A DNA stretch of 64,000 nt from [Eubacterium] cellulosolvens LD2006 (lineage in GTDB: Bacteria > Bacillota > Clostridia > Lachnospirales > Lachnospiraceae): the NCBI RefSeq assembly GCF_000621585.1, contig NZ_JHXY01000015.1, positions 1-64,000 of the forward strand, in the 5' to 3' direction. The notes under the pieces are model-generated. The model searched no databases, was not told the origin of the DNA, and worked only from the letters and a program-made list of their open reading frames with translations. Position 1 is the first letter of the stretch; the number at the start of each line of letters is the position of its first letter. The position numbers and the translations under genes were made by a program. Below, in pieces: positions 43,060-52,802 of the stretch.

Positions 43060-44540
43060 TAGATGAGGAGCTGATCAAAATAGCAGGACAGGGAAAGAAA
43101 GAAGTCAAGAGAAGTACAGGATTTGTCAGAAGCATCCGCTTCCGGATCATGATGCTTCTGTTCATCATCGGAATTGTTCCGGCGGTTATTGTGGAAAACG
43201 TGATTGTCAACAGCTACGAGAACCGTGCGGTCTCGCAGAAAACCGTCATGGTAAAAAATCAGTGCGACGTTCTTCTCGATCAGCTCTTCGGCAGAGGTTA
43301 TCTGGATCATCCGACGGACGAGGTGATCAACGGAGAGTTTGATGTGATCACAAGTATCTACGGTGGACGGATTCTTGTAATTAACCGGGACAGCAAAGTG
43401 ATCAAGGATACCTTCAATCTCGACACGGACAAGTACTCGCTGTCCCAGGAGGTCATCCGTTGTCTGAACGGCAAAGAGACCAGCTACTACGACGAGGAGA
43501 ACCAGTATATCGAGCTGGCGCTCCCCATCCGGGATCCGGAGAAAAAGGCCTCGGAGGCGGAGACCCTCGGCGTGCTTCTGGTCAGCGTGTCGACATCAGA
43601 AATTCACACGAGCAGAAATGTTCTTGAGACGAGGGGCATGATGCTCCTGCTCATTGTCATCGTGCTGATTCTCATTCTCGGTTTCGTCGCAGCCGGCATC
43701 CTGGTAAAGCCGCTCCGGACGATCACGGAACAGATCGAGGGAATTACCGACGGCTATCAGGACGAGAACATCAACGTGCCGGATTTCGCGGAGACGGAGC
43801 TGATCACCGACGCGTTCAACCGTATGCTCGCCCGTGTGCGAACGGTCGACGACAGCCGCGAGGAATTTGTGTCCAATGTCTCCCATGAGTTGAAAACGCC
43901 GCTGACTTCCATGAAGGTTCTGGCGGATTCGCTGAACATGAATCCGGATGCGCCTCTCGAGGAGTACAAGGAATTCATGAAGGATATCTCCGCCGAGATC
44001 GACCGCGAGAATCAGATCATCACAGATCTGCTGTCTCTGGTAAAAATGGACAAGAAGGCGGAGAATCTCAATATCGCGGAGCAGAACATCAACGAGCAGC
44101 TGGCAAGTATTGTCAAGAGACTGAAGCCGATCGGGGACAAGGCAAATGTAGAGCTGATTCTGGATTCCTTCCGTCCGATTACGGCCGAGATCGACGAGAC
44201 AAAGCTCACGCTGGCATTCACCAATATCATCGAAAACGCGATCAAATACAACAAGCCGGAGGGCGGCTGGGTGAGAATCTCGCTGAACGCCGACCGGAAG
44301 TTTTTCTACGTGACGATCGCGGATTCCGGAATCGGCATTCCGCAGGATTCGATCGACAGTATTTTTGAGAGATTTTACCGTGTGGACAAGAGCCACTCCA
44401 GAGAAATCGGAGGAACGGGTCTCGGACTTGCCATTACCAGAAGCGCGATTGTCATGCACAGAGGCGCGATCCGCGTGACGAGCAGAATGGGCGAGGGAAC
44501 GACATTCTCCATCCGTATTCCGATCGTCTATACTGTCTGA
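43056..44540 (+). CDS. HAMP-domain sensor histidine kinase
   Basis: A 494-residue membrane kinase. Layout: cytoplasmic basic stretch, first membrane helix (about 30-50, IMMLLFIIGIVPAVIVENVI), extracellular sensor domain (about 50-185), second helix (about 190-213), HAMP (about 214-268), HisKA with phospho-accepting His277 in SNVSHELKTPL, then the ATPase domain with NIIENAIKYNKP (N box), ADSGIGIP (G1), FERFYRVDKSHS and GGTGLGLAI (G2). TTG 43056 overlaps the argC stop; no ATG gives a better N-terminus. It precedes GerMN and comEC and is the probable partner of the response regulator at 30118, 12 kb upstream. Confidence 0.92.
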   Translation: MIDEELIKIAGQGKKEVKRSTGFVRSIRFRIMMLLFIIGIVPAVIVENVIVNSYENRAVSQKTVMVKNQCDVLLDQLFGRGYLDHPTDEVINGEFDVITSIYGGRILVINRDSKVIKDTFNLDTDKYSLSQEVIRCLNGKETSYYDEENQYIELALPIRDPEKKASEAETLGVLLVSVSTSEIHTSRNVLETRGMMLLLIVIVLILILGFVAAGILVKPLRTITEQIEGITDGYQDENINVPDFAETELITDAFNRMLARVRTVDDSREEFVSNVSHELKTPLTSMKVLADSLNMNPDAPLEEYKEFMKDISAEIDRENQIITDLLSLVKMDKKAENLNIAEQNINEQLASIVKRLKPIGDKANVELILDSFRPITAEIDETKLTLAFTNIIENAIKYNKPEGGWVRISLNADRKFFYVTIADSGIGIPQDSIDSIFERFYRVDKSHSREIGGTGLGLAITRSAIVMHRGAIRVTSRMGEGTTFSIRIPIVYTV

Positions 44541-44554
44541 AGGGGGAACGGAAG

Positions 44555-45481
44555 ATGAAGAGAGTGATGACGGGATTTCTTCTTCTCGCGCTGATTCTGA
44601 GTCTGGCGGGCTGCAGTTTTCCGCCCGGACGGGATTCGGAAGCAGAAGAGGAGATGACCTACATTTATTATCTGAATAAAAAAGAGGATCAGATCGAAAA
44701 AGTATCGTACACACTGAAGGAGGCAGATCTGGATGCGCGCATCATGGAAATGATCGCCATGCAGACCCGTAAGCCGAAGCAGAAACAGCTGACAAGTCTC
44801 CTTCCGGAGAACACGACCATTCAGTCCTACAAGATGAGCGACACGACGCTCAGACTGAATCTCTCGGAGGGGTACAGCGAGCTTCCGGCCTCCAGACAGA
44901 TTCTGATCCGCGGCGGCCTGGTCCGCACGTTTACGCAGATCGACGGCATAGACGAGGTGCTGTTTACGCTCGATGGCAGAACGCTGAAGGATTCGGGCGG
45001 CAATGTCATCGGTCCGATGAGCGAAGAGAATTTCGTTGAGAACGCCGGAAAGACGATCAACAGTTATCAGTCGGTCAATATGATGCTGTATTTCACGGAC
45101 GAGACGGGAACGAGGCTGGTTCCCGAGAGCAGAAAGGTGTATTTCAGCAGCAATGAGCCGGTGGAAAAGGCGGTCGTTGAAGAGATCCTGAAGGGACCGT
45201 CTGTCAGCGGTCACTATCCGGTTCTGGATTCCGGCACAAACATCATCAGCGTCCTTGCCCACGACGGGCTCTGCTACGTGAATTTCGATAATTCGGTGCG
45301 CAACTCACCGTTGACCGTGCGGGAGGATGTTCTGGTGTACTCCATCGTAAATTCGCTGGTGGACACCTGCAAGGTCAAGAAAGTACAGTTCTCCGTGAGC
45401 GGAAAAAACTCCGGAGTCATCCGGAATGTCATGGAGCTCGGTCAGCAGTACAGAAGAAACGCGGAGCTGATCAGTTCATAG
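44555..45481 (+). CDS. GerMN-domain lipoprotein
   Basis: A 308-residue lipoprotein. MKRVMTGFLLLALILSLAGC has a clear lipobox (LAGC). Two GerMN-like domains follow (about 38-155 and 165-300), with KQLTSLLPENTTIQSYKMSD and VEEILKGPSVSGHYPVLDSG as corresponding segments. GerM domains occur in Bacillus germination/sporulation proteins and, in Clostridia, in lipoproteins beside WalK/PhoR-type kinases, where they may modulate signalling. It follows the kinase by 14 bases, so it is probably in the same operon. Confidence 0.88.
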   Translation: MKRVMTGFLLLALILSLAGCSFPPGRDSEAEEEMTYIYYLNKKEDQIEKVSYTLKEADLDARIMEMIAMQTRKPKQKQLTSLLPENTTIQSYKMSDTTLRLNLSEGYSELPASRQILIRGGLVRTFTQIDGIDEVLFTLDGRTLKDSGGNVIGPMSEENFVENAGKTINSYQSVNMMLYFTDETGTRLVPESRKVYFSSNEPVEKAVVEEILKGPSVSGHYPVLDSGTNIISVLAHDGLCYVNFDNSVRNSPLTVREDVLVYSIVNSLVDTCKVKKVQFSVSGKNSGVIRNVMELGQQYRRNAELISS

Positions 45482-45530
45482 TCTGGTGAAACATGCGTTT
45501 ATCTTTAGCTTCCTGACAGGAGGTTTCGAA

Positions 45531-47936
45531 TTGAACAGACGTCCGGTCTGCCTGGTTTGTATCGGATGGATGATTATTCTCTGGATCCTGAAAGCGTTCG
45601 GCGCCCCGGTCTTCGGGGAGCCGGCGTTTCCGGAGCCGATCCGGAAAAAGCTGGAGAACGGCTGTGTGACGAGTGTCACCGGAGAAGTTGTGTCCCGCCG
45701 GAAAGGGGACCGTTCCATTCAATACATTCTCGGCAATTCTTACGCCACGGTCTGTGGCAGAAAAATCCATTTTTCAAAACTGAATATGACAATGTCCCCG
45801 GACGCTGCGTTCCGTATAGAGCCGCGGTCTGTTTCGCCTGCGAAAAAAGAGGACGGCGTCCTGTTCCTTGGATCTGTGGTCCGCGTCACGGGAAAACTTG
45901 AGACCATTGCGTCGCCCGCCAATCCCGGTGAGTTTGACCGCCGGTCGTATTATGCCGCGCAGAAGATTTACCAGAGTATCTACGCGGAGCGTGTCCGCGT
46001 GGAGAAAGAGGGCGGAGGTTTTTCCGAGGGAATGCAGCGGCTTCGGGAGAGTATGGCGGAACGGCTCACGGAGAGTATGCGGCCGGCGCAGGCAGGCGTT
46101 CTCCGCGCGATGCTTCTCGGCGACCGGAGTCTTCTTCCGGAAGAGGTCCGAACCAATTACGCTTACGGAGGCGTGATGCACATCCTCGCGATCTCCGGAC
46201 TTCACATCGTGATGCTGGGGATGCTTCTGTACGGCTTTCTCGAGAGAACGCTTCTTTCTCTCGCCTCTGTTTCTTTACGGCGAAAGGGAAAGAAGGCCGC
46301 TGCACTTCTGTCCTGGATGCTGATGGGGCTGTACACGGTGTTTACGGGCATGCCGGTTCCGGCGGTCCGCGCCTGGATCATGTACGGAATTCTCCTTCTC
46401 GCCGAGGCTGCGGAGAAGAGCTATGACTCTCTCTGCGCGCTTTCTGTCGCGGCGATGCTGCTTCTGCTGACGAATCCGGCCTGTCTGTTTTACGCCGGTT
46501 TTCAGCTTTCTTTTGCGGCAGTAGCCGGTATTTCCGCCGTCTATCCGGCACTGCTGTCTCTGTTTCCTGAGTCTTTCTGGAGAAAGGGAAGCAGAAAGAA
46601 GCAGGTTCTGGAAAAAATCATCGAGTCGTCTCTGGCCTATCTTGCCGTGGCGCTGGCTACACTTCCGCTCATTGCCCGGTATTTTTATGAGATACCGCTG
46701 TGGTCGCTCGCCGTGAATCTTCTACTTGTTCCGGCGATGACACTGGTGATGGCACTCGGAACGACCGGGCTGGCGCTCGCCATGGCGTGCCCCGCGGCGG
46801 GGCGGCTTCTTCTTATTCCGGTGGATATCATTTTGCAGATCTATCTCGCGGTGACAGGTCTGATCCGAAGGATACCGTCGTCCATGTGGATCTGCGGACG
46901 GCCGGATTTCCGGCAGCTGATCGTCTACTACCTGATTCTGACAGCCTGGGTTTTTTACAGAAAAGACGGAAGTGGTTTGAAGAAGGTCCCGGAAATACTC
47001 TGTCGACACATTGTCTGCCGGCCTTTTAAAGAAAGGAGGAGTTGGCTTTTCTCAGAGGGGAGTGGAAGAATCCGGATGATTGACGCGGGTGCGCTTGTTT
47101 TTCTTGTGCTCTGTTTTGTTCTGCGGGCACCGGAGCCCTTCTCGATCACAATGCTCGATGTCGGTCAGGGGGATTGCTGTCTGATCCGGACAGAGGAGGG
47201 GGCGGCCTTCCTGGTGGACGGAGGAAGCAGCAGCGTGAATCGCGTCGGACACTACAGGATTCTCCCGTATCTGAAAGAGCAGGGGATCGCGGAGCTGGAC
47301 GGGATTTTTCTCAGCCATGCCGACGAGGATCACATCAACGGCGTGGAGGAACTGCTCAATGCCGTCGCTCAGAAGGAAACGGCTGTCCGGATCGGCAGGC
47401 TCTGGATGCCGGCGTGGATGAGGACGGACAAAAAGGGAGTACACATCGCCGGAGAATGTCAGAAGGCGGGAGTATCGGTAAGTTACGCCGTCCGCGGCGC
47501 GCGTGTTACATGCGGGAAGACAGTGATTCGTGTGCTCCATCCCTTCGCGTCCGGCGGAGCGCAGGAGGGGAATGCCGGCTCGATGGTGCTCGAAGTGAGT
47601 CACGGAGACTTCCGCGCGCTGTTTACCGGAGATCTGGAGCAGGAGGGTGAGAGGGAACTGATCCCGGATCTTAACCGGGTGCAGCTTCTGAAAGTGGCGC
47701 ATCACGGATCTGCCTACTCTTCGTCAGATGCGTTCCTGGAGCACACAGGACGCCCGGTAGGGCTGATTTCTGCCGCGAAGCACAGTATATACCACCATCC
47801 GCACAGGGAGACCATCCGGCGGCTTCAGAAAGCCGGTATCGTTTATTTCTGTACAAAGGACAGCGGCGCGATCCGGGTAACGCCGCAGGGAAAGACGCTG
47901 AGGATCCGGGAGTACAGGAAGGACGGGGCGTGGTGA
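45531..47936 (+). CDS. comEC: ComEC/Rec2-family DNA internalisation protein
   Basis: An 801-residue multi-pass channel protein for uptake of single-stranded DNA. N-terminal helix and an OB-like external domain are followed by the competence domain with about ten membrane helices (residues about 215-500; ILAISGLHIVMLGMLLYGFL, ALSVAAMLLLLTNPACLFYA) and a C-terminal metallo-β-lactamase domain (LDVGQGDCCLIRTEEG, HADEDHINGVEELL, VAHHGSAYSSSDAFLE). TTG 45531 is the preferred start because ACAGGAGG lies 6 bases before it; GTG 45486 is in frame. With comEA and comF it suggests a DNA uptake pathway. Confidence 0.93.
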   Translation: MNRRPVCLVCIGWMIILWILKAFGAPVFGEPAFPEPIRKKLENGCVTSVTGEVVSRRKGDRSIQYILGNSYATVCGRKIHFSKLNMTMSPDAAFRIEPRSVSPAKKEDGVLFLGSVVRVTGKLETIASPANPGEFDRRSYYAAQKIYQSIYAERVRVEKEGGGFSEGMQRLRESMAERLTESMRPAQAGVLRAMLLGDRSLLPEEVRTNYAYGGVMHILAISGLHIVMLGMLLYGFLERTLLSLASVSLRRKGKKAAALLSWMLMGLYTVFTGMPVPAVRAWIMYGILLLAEAAEKSYDSLCALSVAAMLLLLTNPACLFYAGFQLSFAAVAGISAVYPALLSLFPESFWRKGSRKKQVLEKIIESSLAYLAVALATLPLIARYFYEIPLWSLAVNLLLVPAMTLVMALGTTGLALAMACPAAGRLLLIPVDIILQIYLAVTGLIRRIPSSMWICGRPDFRQLIVYYLILTAWVFYRKDGSGLKKVPEILCRHIVCRPFKERRSWLFSEGSGRIRMIDAGALVFLVLCFVLRAPEPFSITMLDVGQGDCCLIRTEEGAAFLVDGGSSSVNRVGHYRILPYLKEQGIAELDGIFLSHADEDHINGVEELLNAVAQKETAVRIGRLWMPAWMRTDKKGVHIAGECQKAGVSVSYAVRGARVTCGKTVIRVLHPFASGGAQEGNAGSMVLEVSHGDFRALFTGDLEQEGERELIPDLNRVQLLKVAHHGSAYSSSDAFLEHTGRPVGLISAAKHSIYHHPHRETIRRLQKAGIVYFCTKDSGAIRVTPQGKTLRIREYRKDGAW

Positions 47937-47989
47937 CGATAACGGAGGATGTTTGTGGCATGGAAATGCCGGAAGAAATTACCGGACAT

Positions 47990-48035
47990 AAAAATCCCGG
48001 GCACTCTCTTCCTGAGAAGTGTCCGGGATTTTTGA
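47990..48035. terminator. Bidirectional terminator between comEC and the zinc-ribbon gene
   Basis: AAAAATCCCGGGCACT pairs with AGTGTCCGGGATTTTT across a loop containing TCTTCCTGAG; T-run on the right, A-run on the left. The repeat-like GATACAAAACGATCCGC lies to the right (about 48098-48114). Confidence 0.85.
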
Positions 48036-48095
48036 AATGCCGCAGGCAACAAGTGATTTTGTTATAGGTAAGTCCGTCGGGGTTTTGCATTCTGC

Positions 48096-48116
48096 GATAC
48101 AAAACGATCCGCTTTT
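48096..48116. repeat. Partial copy of the dispersed palindromic repeat
   Basis: GATACAAAACGATCCGCTT resembles the reverse complement of AAGCGGAGCGTTTTGTCTC at 52696-52713 and the GACACAAAACGATC of the 39085 copy. Only the edge is present; the palindrome is not. Confidence 0.45.
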
Positions 48117-48130
48117 TGACGGAAGGCCGG

Positions 48131-48889
48131 TCAGCGCATGAAGCGGATCGACCGTACAATCGGAGCCTCGATTGCTTTTCCGTTACATACGTGGAAGAAG
48201 CAGATGATCTTGATCACAAGGATGACCATGCTCACAATTCCCGTGATGAAGAGCGGAACGGTGAAAGCCGCGGAGCCGAGTACGAAAGAGGCAGCACCGA
48301 GGGTTCCGTAGGAAAGGCTGTTGATGATTTCTCCGACACTGAACAGAGAGATGAAGAAGCCGATGATTCCCGCGAAGATTCCGGTGAGAATCTTGAAAAG
48401 CAGAAGCTTCAGGATCTGTCTGACATGGAAGGTCACGTAAGCGGAGCGCTTGTACAGAAGTGCGAGAATCAGACCGAAGGTTCCGCAGAGATACAGAATC
48501 ATGGCCATGACCTTGTTGTCGGAAATATCTTCCGGCTTGAAATCGGCTGTGTGATCATACGGATTGTAGTACAGCTGACCGCGGCCGTACGGGATGCCGT
48601 AAGGAGCGTATCCGTTATTGTAAGACTGGTTGTTCTGCGGAAACGGAGCGGCCTGCGCGTCCGCCGCACGGGTGTTCTGGCCGGCGGAAACGTTGGAAGC
48701 TGCGGATGCGGCTTTGTCTCCGGACTCCTCTGTATTACTTTTTGCAGCATTTTCTGCGAGTGTGGAAACGCTGTCGTCTTTTGCAAGATCTTCTGCCGCA
48801 GGGTCGATATTGATTAATGCAGCGCCGCAGCGTGTACAGTAGACAACTGCATCGTCCAGCTTCTTGCCGCATTTTGGACAGATTTTCAT
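48131..48889 (-). CDS. Zinc-ribbon membrane protein
   Basis: A 252-residue protein starting MKICPKCGKKLDDAVVYCTR: a zinc ribbon (CPKC...CTRC), a disordered Asn/Gln/Ala/Tyr-rich linker (about 35-120) and three or four membrane segments (about 125-235, including VMAMILYLCGTFGLILALLY and FVLGSAAFTVPLFITGIVSM). Function unknown; this architecture is common in Bacillota. On the minus strand AGGAGGACATTCAAA precedes ATG 48889; the longer in-frame opening at 48931 is rejected. A promoter is at 48923-48951. Confidence 0.85.
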   Translation of the reverse strand: MKICPKCGKKLDDAVVYCTRCGAALINIDPAAEDLAKDDSVSTLAENAAKSNTEESGDKAASAASNVSAGQNTRAADAQAAPFPQNNQSYNNGYAPYGIPYGRGQLYYNPYDHTADFKPEDISDNKVMAMILYLCGTFGLILALLYKRSAYVTFHVRQILKLLLFKILTGIFAGIIGFFISLFSVGEIINSLSYGTLGAASFVLGSAAFTVPLFITGIVSMVILVIKIICFFHVCNGKAIEAPIVRSIRFMR

Positions 48890-48922
48890 TTTGAATGTCC
48901 TCCTAAAGATTTTTATATTGTA

Positions 48923-48951
48923 ATTATACAATTAAAATAGGATCTTGTCAG
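48923..48951 (-). promoter_or_regulatory. Promoter of the zinc-ribbon gene
   Basis: On the minus strand CTGACA (48951-48946), 17 bases, TATAAT (48928-48923), 34 bases before the start codon. Confidence 0.65.
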
Positions 48952-49132
48952 TAAAACGCAGAAAATTTTCACACAACACAAACAATTTAGTGCCCGGAAT
49001 GCACCGTTGCGCGTTCGGGAGATGGGGATTTTTCAGCGGCTGTCAAGTGCTTCTGTAATTCCTGCGGGAAGAAAAGTTCGGGATGTGGTATGATAGAGAA
49101 GCTTTGAAATACGCAGGAACAGGAGAAGAAGA

Positions 49133-50110
49133 TTGAGAAATATCCGCGATGATATCAAAAACGGAACCTTCCGTCAGACTTATCTTCTCTACGGAGAAGA
49201 AGAATATCTGAAGAGCCAGTACAGAGACCTGCTTCTGAAAGCCCTGGTTCCCGACAGAGATTCCATGAACTACAACCACTACGCCGGAAAAGACGTAGAT
49301 GAAGGGACGATTATTTCCCAGGCGGAAACCATGCCCTTCTTTGCGGACCGCAGAGTGATCGTTATTGAGGACAGCGGTCTGTTCAAGAAAAAGTCCGAGA
49401 AGCTTGCGGATTACATGGCAGAACTGCCGGATTATCTCGTGATGATTTTTGTGGAGAGCGAAGTAGACAAGAGAAACCGTCTCTTTAAAGCTGTGGGAAA
49501 AAGCGGTCGGACGGTGGTCTTCGACACACAGAATGAAGAGACCCTGACCCGCTGGATTCTTCAGAGGATGGGAAAAGAGGGAAAGAAAATTACCAGAAAT
49601 GATATGCAGCATTTCCTGGAAGTAACCGGCACAGACATGGCAAATATCAACAGTGAGTTGGAAAAGCTTCTGGCCTACACCATGGACAGCGATGTGATCA
49701 CCGGAGAAGATATCGACGCGGTTTGCGCCCCACAGATTTCCAACAAGATCTTTGAGATGGTTCGGGCCGTGGCGGAACACCGGCAGAAAGAAGCTCTGGA
49801 TTACTACTACGACCTCCTCGCGCTGAAAGAGCCGCCCATGCGTATCCTGTATTTTCTCGCAAAAGAATTCAATATGCTTCTTGTCGTAAAAACCATGGCA
49901 GTGGCAGGCTTCGCCAACCGGGAGATCGCCTCGAAGATCGGAAGACCGCCTTTTGTCGTGAGCAAATCCATGGGATTAATCCGGAACTACACCTCCGCGC
50001 AGCTGGAGAATATCGTCCGGGATTTCACGGATATGGAGGAGGCAGTCAAGACCGGACGGATGACGGATACCGTCAGCGTGGAAATGATGATCGTGAAGTA
50101 CTCCGCCTGA
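49133..50110 (+). CDS. holA: DNA polymerase III subunit delta
   Basis: A 325-residue clamp-loader subunit that opens the β clamp. It begins LRNIRDDIKNGTFRQTYLLY (TTG start at 49133, set by AGGAGAAGAAGA), continues with YLLYGEEEYLKSQYRDLLL (ligand pocket common to HolA), MPFFADRRVIVIEDSGLF with the clamp-binding hydrophobics, and the C-terminal helical domain (LARPP-like region, here IGRPPFVVSKSMGL). Adjacent comEC and nearby rpsT form the usual comEC-holA-rpsT order, here interrupted by pckA. TATGAT at 49089-49094 may be a -10 box. Confidence 0.95.
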   Translation: MRNIRDDIKNGTFRQTYLLYGEEEYLKSQYRDLLLKALVPDRDSMNYNHYAGKDVDEGTIISQAETMPFFADRRVIVIEDSGLFKKKSEKLADYMAELPDYLVMIFVESEVDKRNRLFKAVGKSGRTVVFDTQNEETLTRWILQRMGKEGKKITRNDMQHFLEVTGTDMANINSELEKLLAYTMDSDVITGEDIDAVCAPQISNKIFEMVRAVAEHRQKEALDYYYDLLALKEPPMRILYFLAKEFNMLLVVKTMAVAGFANREIASKIGRPPFVVSKSMGLIRNYTSAQLENIVRDFTDMEEAVKTGRMTDTVSVEMMIVKYSA

Positions 50111-50233
50111 GATCAGGATTCGAGGGAAACGCTCAAAAAACGACATTTCCACCATTCCGGGTGAAAGCGCCGAAGCCCTTATCTTTGAGCCACGCATTTA
50201 AGCGGAGTACTATGATATACAGACTGCGGAGCG

Positions 50234-50276
50234 TTTTGTCTCATGGGAAATTCGGAGGAATTTCCTATGAGATAAA
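50234..50276. repeat. Dispersed palindromic repeat between holA and pckA (terminator-like)
   Basis: TTTTGTCTCAT-GGGAAATTC, loop GGAG, GAATTTCC-ATGAGA-AAAA: a near-perfect palindrome followed by AAAAAAAGAAGACAGCGG, which forms a further hairpin with CCGTTGTCTTCTTTTTT (50277-50314). It sits between convergent genes and probably ends transcription in both directions. Confidence 0.75.
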
Positions 50277-50333
50277 AAAAGAAGACAGCGGCCGAAACCG
50301 TTGTCTTCTTTTTTATTGTTATGATTCAAGAAA

Positions 50334-51947
50334 TCAGAGCTGAGGACCTGCAGCAACAAGTGCCTTACCAGCGTCATTGCCCTCGTATTTCTTGAAGTTC
50401 TTGATGAATCTCTCAGCAAGATCTTTAGCCTTTGCATCCCACTCTGCAGCATCTGCATAGGTGTCGCGAGGATCAAGGATTGCAGGATCTACGCCCGGAA
50501 GCTCTGTCGGAACCTCGAAGTCGAACAGCGGGATCTTCTTGGTCGGAGCTTTCTCTACATCACCATTCTGGATAGCTGTGATGATTCCACGAGTATCCTT
50601 GATTGTGATTCTCTTGCCTGTTCCGTTCCATCCTGTGTTAACAAGGTAAGCCTTAGCGCCAACCTTCTCCATCTTCTTAACGAGCTCCTCAGCGTATTTT
50701 GTCGGATGAAGCTCAAGGAAAGCCTGACCGAAGCAAGCGGAGAATGTAGGTGTCGGTTCTGTGATTCCACGCTCAGTTCCTGCAAGCTTAGCAGTGAATC
50801 CGGAGAGGAAGTAGTACTTTGTCTGCTCCGGTGTAAGGATGGATACAGGCGGAAGTACTCCGAAAGCATCAGCAGAAAGGAAGATTACGTTCTCAGCGTC
50901 CGGACCTGCGGATTTGCCGTTAACTTTCTTAACGATCTTCTCGATGTGATCGATCGGGTAGGATACACGAGTGTTCTCTGTAACGCTCTTGTCATCAAAG
51001 TCGATCTTTCCGGCAGCATCAACAGTTACGTTCTCAAGAAGAGCGTCTCTCTTGATTGCACCGTAGATATCCGGCTCAGACTCAGCATCAAGACCGATAA
51101 CCTTAGCGTAGCATCCACCCTCGTAGTTGAATACGCCGTTGTCATCCCAACCGTGCTCGTCATCACCGATGAGAAGTCTCTTCGGGTCTGTGGAAAGTGT
51201 TGTCTTACCTGTTCCGGAAAGACCGAAGAAGATGGATGTGTGCTTTCCATCCATATCTGTGTTTGCGGAGCAGTGCATGGAAGCGATGCCCTTGAGCGGC
51301 ATGTAGTAGTTCATCATAGAGAACATACCCTTCTTCATCTCACCGCCGTACCATGTGTTGATGATAACCTGCTCACGGCTTGTGATGTTGAATACAACAG
51401 CTGTCTCAGAGTTGAGACCAAGCTCTTTGTAGTTCTCTACTTTAGCCTTGGAAGCATTATAAACGATGAAGTCCGGCTCGAAGTTCTCAAGCTCTGCATC
51501 TGTAGGAACGATGAACATGTTCTTTACGAAATGAGCCTGCCAAGCAACCTCCATGATGAAACGAACTGCCATACGAGTATCCTCGTTAGCACCGCAGAAT
51601 GCGTCTACAACGTAGAGCTTCTTATCGGAGAGCTCTTTCTTGGCGATCTCTTTTACAGCATTCCATGTCTCCTGAGATGCCGGATGGTTGTCGTTCTTGT
51701 ACTCATCAGATGTCCACCAAACGGTATCTTTGGAGTTCTCATCCATAACGATGAATTTATCTTTAGGAGAACGTCCTGTGTAGATACCAGTCATAACGTT
51801 GACAGCACCAAGCTCTGTCTCCTGGCCAACCTCGTAGCCCTCGAGTCCGGCCTTTGTTTCCTCTGCGAAAAGCTCCTCAAAGGAAGGGTTGTAAACGATC
51901 TCAGTTGTTCCGGTAATTCCATACTTGCTTAAATCAATCTTAGCCAT
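50334..51947 (-). CDS. pckA: Phosphoenolpyruvate carboxykinase (ATP)
   Basis: A 537-residue enzyme interconverting oxaloacetate and PEP. It has [34 protein letters not shown]-like P-loop region (here [20 protein letters not shown]), [20 protein letters not shown], the ATP-binding [15 protein letters not shown] and [16 protein letters not shown]. Codon use is strongly biased toward a few codons, as for a highly expressed gene. RBS AAGAGGTTAAGAAG precedes ATG 51947. In fermenting Lachnospiraceae it probably fixes CO2 from PEP toward oxaloacetate, which is known for the group, not shown here. Confidence 0.98.
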   Translation of the reverse strand: MAKIDLSKYGITGTTEIVYNPSFEELFAEETKAGLEGYEVGQETELGAVNVMTGIYTGRSPKDKFIVMDENSKDTVWWTSDEYKNDNHPASQETWNAVKEIAKKELSDKKLYVVDAFCGANEDTRMAVRFIMEVAWQAHFVKNMFIVPTDAELENFEPDFIVYNASKAKVENYKELGLNSETAVVFNITSREQVIINTWYGGEMKKGMFSMMNYYMPLKGIASMHCSANTDMDGKHTSIFFGLSGTGKTTLSTDPKRLLIGDDEHGWDDNGVFNYEGGCYAKVIGLDAESEPDIYGAIKRDALLENVTVDAAGKIDFDDKSVTENTRVSYPIDHIEKIVKKVNGKSAGPDAENVIFLSADAFGVLPPVSILTPEQTKYYFLSGFTAKLAGTERGITEPTPTFSACFGQAFLELHPTKYAEELVKKMEKVGAKAYLVNTGWNGTGKRITIKDTRGIITAIQNGDVEKAPTKKIPLFDFEVPTELPGVDPAILDPRDTYADAAEWDAKAKDLAERFIKNFKKYEGNDAGKALVAAGPQL

Positions 51948-52051
51948 TCTTCTTAACCTCTTTTTTCAATTAGATTGTCAGAAACAATTTATTATCCGGC
52001 AGGGACACTGCGAATAATCTGAAAGTAATACGGGTTGACTATCCCTATAAC

Positions 52052-52057
52052 ATTATA
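52052..52057 (-). promoter_or_regulatory. Extended -10 box of pckA
   Basis: On the minus strand TGTATAAT with TATAAT at 52057-52052. The transcript would have a leader of about 95 bases. A weak -35 cannot be assigned. The rest of 51948-52251 is AT-rich without a gene. Confidence 0.45.
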
Positions 52058-52251
52058 CATGGTAGAAAAATAATTTCACTAGAAAAATGCAAAAAATTCA
52101 TACTTTTTTATTGGTAGTAATGTCTTAAAAACAGTAAAACTTCGCAATCTCACGTCTATTATATCGACAAAACTTAAATATCTATAAAGAAGACTTGTGA
52201 GACCACCTCTTGATTATTCGTACTGCTGTTTTGCGCTTTCATCCGATCATT

Positions 52252-52536
52252 CTAAACTTCCCCGTAGTACTTCACATATTTGAAAGGACCAACGTGGTAT
52301 ATAATCCATGTCGTGAGTACGCCCTGGGTAGCCTCTTCTACAGGTGCATTTTTGGTGATGACACATAATTGTGTCTTATTATTCTCACCATCACGGATTT
52401 CATATTCCATGGTCATAGCACACTTCGGTGAATGCACAAATACCGCTGCCCGTACCATAAATCCGGTAGAAGACATCAACATAACGATGATCATTATAAG
52501 AAAGCAGGCAAGTACAATTCTTTTCTTCTTTGTCAT
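52252..52536 (-). CDS. Small hypothetical membrane-anchored protein
   Basis: A 94-residue protein. From ATG 52536 (minus strand, preceded by GGGGGAGGGATGAG) it begins MTKKKRIVLACFLIMIIVML, a basic start plus one membrane helix or uncleaved signal, followed by about 60 residues of short β-like segments (PKCAMTMEYEIRDGENNKTQ, PVEEATQGVLTTWIIYHVGP). The frame is open further upstream to 52692, but that part is the dispersed repeat and is rejected. Unknown function. Confidence 0.6.
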   Translation of the reverse strand: MTKKKRIVLACFLIMIIVMLMSSTGFMVRAAVFVHSPKCAMTMEYEIRDGENNKTQLCVITKNAPVEEATQGVLTTWIIYHVGPFKYVKYYGEV

Positions 52537-52634
52537 CTCATCCCTCCCCCTCTTATCTCGAAAAGGCATTAACCATAATTTACATTCAGGGTTGCTCCGC
52601 CAGGAGCAGTTTCCTTTAAAAAAGAATGTCGCTA

Positions 52635-52748
52635 GCGACATTCTCGCGCCGAGCGCGGATGCAACGCATCTACATATCGCGCGAGTGCGCATCTAAGCGG
52701 AGCGTTTTGTCTCATGGGAAATTCGGAGGAATTTCCCATGAGACAAAA
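52635..52748. repeat. Dispersed palindromic repeat, longest copy
   Basis: The right part, TTTTGTCTCATGGGAAATTC, loop GGAG, and its complement (52705-52748), is a perfect 44-bp palindrome apart from the loop. The left part (52635-52704) with ATTCTCGCGCC, GATGCAACGCATC and AAGCGGAGCG matches the flank of the 39085 copy in the other orientation and GCGGAGCGTTTTGTCTCA of the 50234 copy. Confidence 0.75.
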
Positions 52749-52780
52749 AAGAACACCCGGCGACGACTCCGGGTGTTCTT
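52745..52780 (-). terminator. rpsT terminator
   Basis: On the minus strand AAGAACACCCGG (52780-52769) pairs with CCGGGTGTTCTT (52760-52749), followed by TTTT from the repeat end. Confidence 0.85.
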
Positions 52781-52802
52781 GACGATTCTATATGCTTGAT
52801 GA

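Noticed and set aside
45486-45530. GTG 45486 as start of comEC
   Set aside because: No RBS before it, whereas TTG 45531 has AGGAGG at the right distance and a basic residue pair before the first membrane helix.
50706-51932. 408-codon open frame antisense to pckA
   Set aside because: pckA is unambiguous and highly codon-biased; the antisense frame results from that bias and lacks an RBS.
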